Of a stretch of 7,182 bases of DNA, positions 6,851-7,182 are shown piece after piece (position 1 is the first letter of the stretch; every line of letters begins with the position of its first letter). The position numbers and the translations under genes were made by a program. Origin of the DNA: Firmicutes bacterium UBA5499 (GTDB taxonomy: Bacteria; Bacillota; DTU084). The notes under the pieces are model-generated. The model was not told where the DNA came from. It saw nothing but the letters and a program-made list of their open reading frames with translations, and did not search any database. The DNA lies in assembly GCA_002426275.1 (NCBI GenBank), contig DIPB01000058.1, positions 805 to 7,986 of the forward strand. Reading direction: 5' to 3'.

Positions 6851-7182
6851 TAGCTCTCCCCCCTCAGCTGCCTGAGCTTCGCCTCGGGATCCGGCGCAGT
6901 GATGAGCGTCTCTCCGATCAAAAAGGCAGTGCAGCCCAAGGCGCTCAGGCGCTGAATTTGTGCGGCGGTTTTGATCCCGCTTTCGCTGACCAAGCACACT
7001 GGTTTCAGCTCTCTGGCAAGCGGGGCCAGGGAGACGGTGGCATTGAGATCCACTTTTAAGGAGCCCAGATTGCGATTGTTAATCCCCAAGGCGAAGCTGC
7101 CGGCAATCCCTTTGAGCTTGCTCAGCTCCGACTTGCTGTGCACTTCCACCAGCGGCAGGAGCCCCAACTTACCGGCTAAAGC
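6850..7182 (-). CDS. trpC: Indole-3-glycerol phosphate synthase, C-terminal part
   Basis: This enzyme decarboxylates and cyclises CdRP to indole-3-glycerol phosphate, the TrpA substrate. Only the last 110 residues of a protein normally about 260 long are present. The frame is open to the window edge at 7182, so the gene is cut by the window and not necessarily broken. The visible part is the C-terminal half of the TIM barrel. It has LVEVH (11-15 of the fragment, with the active-site Glu), GINNRNL (33-39), VSESGI (65-70) and the phosphate-binding region ending in LIGETLI (88-94). The stop TAA overlaps the trpF ATG by one base. Upstream genes (the trpC start and probably trpD) lie outside the window. 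Confidence 0.95.
   Translation of the reverse strand, partial: ALAGKLGLLPLVEVHSKSELSKLKGIAGSFALGINNRNLGSLKVDLNATVSLAPLARELKPVCLVSESGIKTAAQIQRLSALGCTAFLIGETLITAPDPEAKLRQLRGES

Noticed and set aside
6851..6997. Longer TrpF reading starting at 6997
   Set aside because: The added 49 residues are an out-of-frame reading of the trpC end. The family N-terminus VKVCGI and the binding site fix the start at 6850.

Overview
The window (about 55% G+C by eye, with an AT-richer patch at about 100-235) holds a housekeeping amino-acid biosynthesis locus. The genes are tightly packed, with strong GGAGG-type ribosome binding sites, TTG and ATG starts, and translationally coupled joints. This fits a moderately GC-rich Bacillota (Firmicutes) bacterium, perhaps of the Clostridia or Negativicutes type. 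That placement is inferred from style and from protein resemblance, and the genus cannot be told from the sequence alone.

Layout. Positions 1-243 are a regulatory region: a possible 19-residue micro-ORF on the minus strand (4-63) behind an extended -10 promoter, then AT-rich DNA with an inverted repeat leading into asnB. Positions 253-2085 on the plus strand are asnB, a glutamine-hydrolysing asparagine synthetase of 610 residues. From the other side, on the minus strand and transcribed right to left, comes a tryptophan operon: trpC (3' part only, cut by the window edge), trpF, trpB, trpA, trpE, trpG. asnB and trpG converge and their coding ends overlap by 14 bp, with a GC-rich hairpin just past the asnB stop. 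No stretch of more than about 250 bases lacks a gene.

How the genes work together. TrpE and TrpG form anthranilate synthase (chorismate + glutamine to anthranilate). TrpD (not in the window, probably upstream of trpC) adds the ribosyl group. TrpF isomerises phosphoribosyl-anthranilate, TrpC closes the indole ring, and TrpA/TrpB convert indole-glycerol phosphate and serine to tryptophan. Every catalytic motif checked is intact. The order C-F-B-A-E-G is unusual: the common order is E-G-D-C-F-B-A, so the genes encoding the feedback-controlled first enzyme come last here. The trpA-trpE junction is the only loose joint. It carries an inverted repeat that abuts the best trpE ribosome binding site.

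I see no mobile element, CRISPR array, tRNA or rRNA, and no clearly novel system. The points worth a second look are the permuted operon, the trpA-trpE junction structure, the overlapping 3' ends at asnB/trpG, and the small divergent ORF.
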